Of a stretch of DNA of 7,651 nt, positions 5,812 to 7,651 are shown one piece after another. Origin of the DNA: an uncultured Alphaproteobacteria bacterium. GTDB lineage: Bacteria > Pseudomonadota > Alphaproteobacteria > Rhizobiales > Rhizobiaceae. The stretch spans positions 1 through 7,651 of the forward strand of contig CAKMZG010000118.1 in assembly GCA_929200335.1 (NCBI GenBank). The letters run 5' to 3'. The translations under genes were made by a program, and so were the position numbers. Every line of letters starts with the position of its first letter. Positions within the stretch are counted from its first letter, which is position 1. The notes beneath the pieces were generated by a model that saw only the letters and a program-made list of their open reading frames with translations, was not told where the DNA came from and did not search any database.

Positions 5812-7398
5812 ATGACCCAACCTAATATTGTCCTTATCATTGCAGATCATGTTGCTTATGCCGGCCATTATGGCAATGAACGCTATCCCTATCGCTGGCC
5901 AAATTTAGAGGCCATAGGCAATGAGGGTGCTTGGTTTGAAAATGCATATGCGGTTACTCCCGTTTGCACACCATCACGCGCCAGCTTAATGACAGGCAAA
6001 CGCCCTGATAAACATGGGCTGCGTTGGAATGCCGAATATCCTATTCCTGATAATTTAAAAGAGTTTCGCGAGGGCGAAAAACTCTATGCCCACGGGCTTT
6101 CTGATCAAGGCTATGATAATTATTATTACGGCAAATGGCATTGCGGCAAAGAAAAGCTGCCCGAAGACTATGGTTTAAAAGGATGGAGCTTGCCCGAATA
6201 TGGTAATCTCTATGGTTCTGAGCGCTATAAAGCTTATTTAAAGGATATTGGCGAAACCCAACCCATGTGTCGGATAGACCATCATTTAATGCGCCCAAAG
6301 TTGGACGGCACAGATGTTTTGATGGATCCCGTAGAGCCATGGGATTATATGGATGGCGTTGGAGTTCTATTAGGATCTCCTGAAGTGCAAGAGCAATTTT
6401 TTATTGCTAATTTAGCCATTGACCAATTGGAGCAATTGGCAACACAAAAAAGCGACAAGCCTTTTTCTCTCGTTGTTAGCCTATGGGGGCCACATCACCC
6501 CTATTACCCAAGCCAATTTTTTGCTGACATGATAAATCCGCTGGATATCCCGCCTTATCCAGGGTTTGATGAAACTCTAGAAGACAAGCCGCTTCGTTAT
6601 CGCGCACACCGTGATTTACGCTGCCTACATCGTGCCCATGAACGCTGGGCAGAATGGGAGATTTGGCAAACCGTGCTAGCGCGTTGCTATGCCCAAGGCT
6701 TACAAACCGATGCAGCAATTGGACGGATTAATGACACCCTAAAACGCCTAGGACTAGCAGATGACACTTTATTAATTGTGACCGCTGATCACGGTGATGG
6801 GGCTGCAAGTCACGGTGGGGTTTGGGATAAATATTCAACCTTCACAGAAGAAGTTGCCAAAGTCCCTCTAGTGATGCGTTATCCAAAGTCCATTAAGCCA
6901 GAAACTCGCGTATCAGACTACGTCAATTTAATGGATATCAGTGATACGCTTTTAGATGTTGCCGGCATCGATAAGAGCGCCCCTATCCGCAAAAATATGG
7001 ATGGGGAAAGTTTAATTGATTTTTGTAATGATAAAGCCAACCGCCAATCTATGATTTTAGATCACTATGGACATTCGGGAGATGTGAGTTACCAAAAAAT
7101 ATGCTACGATGGCGATTGGAAATATGTCGCTTGTTATGGCGATGGGGATGAACTCTATAACCTTAAGGACGATCCCCATGAATTAAAAAATCTAATTGAC
7201 GATATTGCTTATGATACGGTTAAACACCATATGCGCCATATGATTATTGATCACATGTTAAATCGACGCGAAATGCGTAAATCAATTAGGCCTCCAGAAT
7301 TTTTAGAAAAAGGCATCGTCTTTTCATCTGCTCTTTGGCCTAGAGAGGAAACTCTGTTATTGTTTAAATTACAAACGATAGAGGGTCTTAAAACATAA
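5812..7398 (+). CDS. Cys-type sulfatase (alkaline-phosphatase superfamily), cytosolic
   Basis: This is a 528-residue hydrolase of the formylglycine-dependent sulfatase family. The signature CTPSRASLMTG (52-62) has Cys52 as the residue converted to formylglycine, with Arg56 and the TG end conserved. The usual N-terminal Asp-Asp metal pair is Asp12-His13 (IADH, 10-13). GPHHPYYP (226-233) supplies His228/His229, TADHGDG (324-330) supplies Asp326 and His327, and GGVWDKYSTF (335-344) supplies a likely catalytic Lys340. This stretch resembles choline-sulfatase-type enzymes. ELYNLKDDPHELKNL lies near residue 450-465, as is common in the family. There is no signal peptide, so the substrate must be imported or made inside the cell. 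The ribosome site is weak (AGAAG about 9 bases upstream), but the start places the first beta strand as expected. The substrate is unknown; phosphodiester or phosphonate ester hydrolysis is an alternative. No maturase (FGE or anSME) is in the window. Confidence 0.88.
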   Translation: MTQPNIVLIIADHVAYAGHYGNERYPYRWPNLEAIGNEGAWFENAYAVTPVCTPSRASLMTGKRPDKHGLRWNAEYPIPDNLKEFREGEKLYAHGLSDQGYDNYYYGKWHCGKEKLPEDYGLKGWSLPEYGNLYGSERYKAYLKDIGETQPMCRIDHHLMRPKLDGTDVLMDPVEPWDYMDGVGVLLGSPEVQEQFFIANLAIDQLEQLATQKSDKPFSLVVSLWGPHHPYYPSQFFADMINPLDIPPYPGFDETLEDKPLRYRAHRDLRCLHRAHERWAEWEIWQTVLARCYAQGLQTDAAIGRINDTLKRLGLADDTLLIVTADHGDGAASHGGVWDKYSTFTEEVAKVPLVMRYPKSIKPETRVSDYVNLMDISDTLLDVAGIDKSAPIRKNMDGESLIDFCNDKANRQSMILDHYGHSGDVSYQKICYDGDWKYVACYGDGDELYNLKDDPHELKNLIDDIAYDTVKHHMRHMIIDHMLNRREMRKSIRPPEFLEKGIVFSSALWPREETLLLFKLQTIEGLKT

Positions 7399-7475
7399 GA
7401 TTGCCTCAAATATCGGTTTTATTGAATCAGCTCAGACTTTATCTGTTCAAATCTAAAACGAAAAATCATATTCAT

Positions 7476-7651
7476 ATGCTTGATAGAAATAACACATTTT
7501 ACTCAAAATTCTTCTTGGTTATTGCCTTTATTTTCTTGGCGGGAATGAGCGCTCAATTGCAAGCTCAAGAAATTCAACAGCCGCTTCAACCAGACCAAAA
7601 ATCTATTGTTGAAAAAATCAATACTAAACAAAGGGCAGAGTTAAAAGAAGA
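7476..7651 (+). CDS. Partial exported protein, N-terminus only
   Basis: The first 58 codons of an open frame run off the right edge. They encode a Sec-type signal peptide: a short n-region with Arg and Lys (MLDRNNTFYSK), a hydrophobic core FFLVIAFIFLAGM (12-24) and a probable cleavage after LQA (about residue 30). The start of the mature protein is polar, rich in Gln, Glu and Lys (QEIQQPLQPDQKSIVEK) and helix-prone. It lies 77 bp after the sulfatase on the same strand, and no clear terminator or ribosome site was found in that gap. A TTG at 7422 is an in-frame alternative start but has no ribosome site either. The family cannot be recognised from this fragment. Confidence 0.6.
   Translation, partial: MLDRNNTFYSKFFLVIAFIFLAGMSAQLQAQEIQQPLQPDQKSIVEKINTKQRAELKE

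Noticed and set aside
6041..6718. Minus-strand open frames opposite the sulfatase (6041-6340, 6476-6718)
   Set aside because: They are antisense to a continuous sulfatase frame with catalytic motifs and show no family features.
7406..7425. Possible hairpin after the sulfatase gene (TCAA-A-TA with TATTGA)
   Set aside because: The stem is AT-rich with a bulge and no T-run follows, so it is not a credible terminator.

Overview
The window looks like a piece of a bacterial chromosome, most likely from an alphaproteobacterium with AT-leaning DNA and possibly marine. The assignment rests on protein style: a FrcK/PanK-like P-loop sugar kinase beside a PfkB fructokinase-like gene, a short PEBP-like lipoprotein, and an Ldh2-family dehydrogenase carrying the NCGVLGHH and GTNP blocks that I associate with alphaproteobacterial members. 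No rRNA, tRNA, CRISPR array, insertion sequence or phage gene was seen. The taxonomic call is inference from recalled family resemblance, not a database result.

Layout. A P-loop kinase fragment (minus, runs off the left edge) is divergent from a PfkB carbohydrate kinase (505-1422, plus). The PfkB gene converges on a small PEBP-like lipoprotein (1444-1839, minus), and a hairpin at 1435-1457 overlaps the lipoprotein stop codon. The lipoprotein follows a SulP anion transporter (1890-3530, minus) in the same direction. A 272 bp AT-rich region with an operator-like dyad separates the transporter from a divergent Ldh2-family NAD(P)H oxidoreductase (3803-4804, plus). That gene converges on a GT-A-type glycosyltransferase (4938-5675, minus, TTG start). 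A short region with a perfect 7+7 palindrome follows, then a cytosolic Cys-type sulfatase (5812-7398, plus) and the first 58 codons of an exported protein (7476 to the right edge, plus).

How the genes might work together. Strand changes at five of the seven junctions, so most genes are probably separate transcription units and not one operon. Two themes can be read with caution. The first is sugar phosphorylation, from the two kinases. The second is sulfur or organosulfonate handling, from the SulP transporter, the Ldh2 dehydrogenase (a family that includes (R)-sulfolactate dehydrogenase ComC) and the sulfatase. The second theme is a hypothesis: Ldh2 and SulP proteins also act on other substrates. 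I found no clear evidence of a wholly new system. The points most worth a second look are the two dyads in divergent intergenic regions, the odd start of the glycosyltransferase, and the sulfatase with a non-canonical N-terminal metal motif and no signal peptide.
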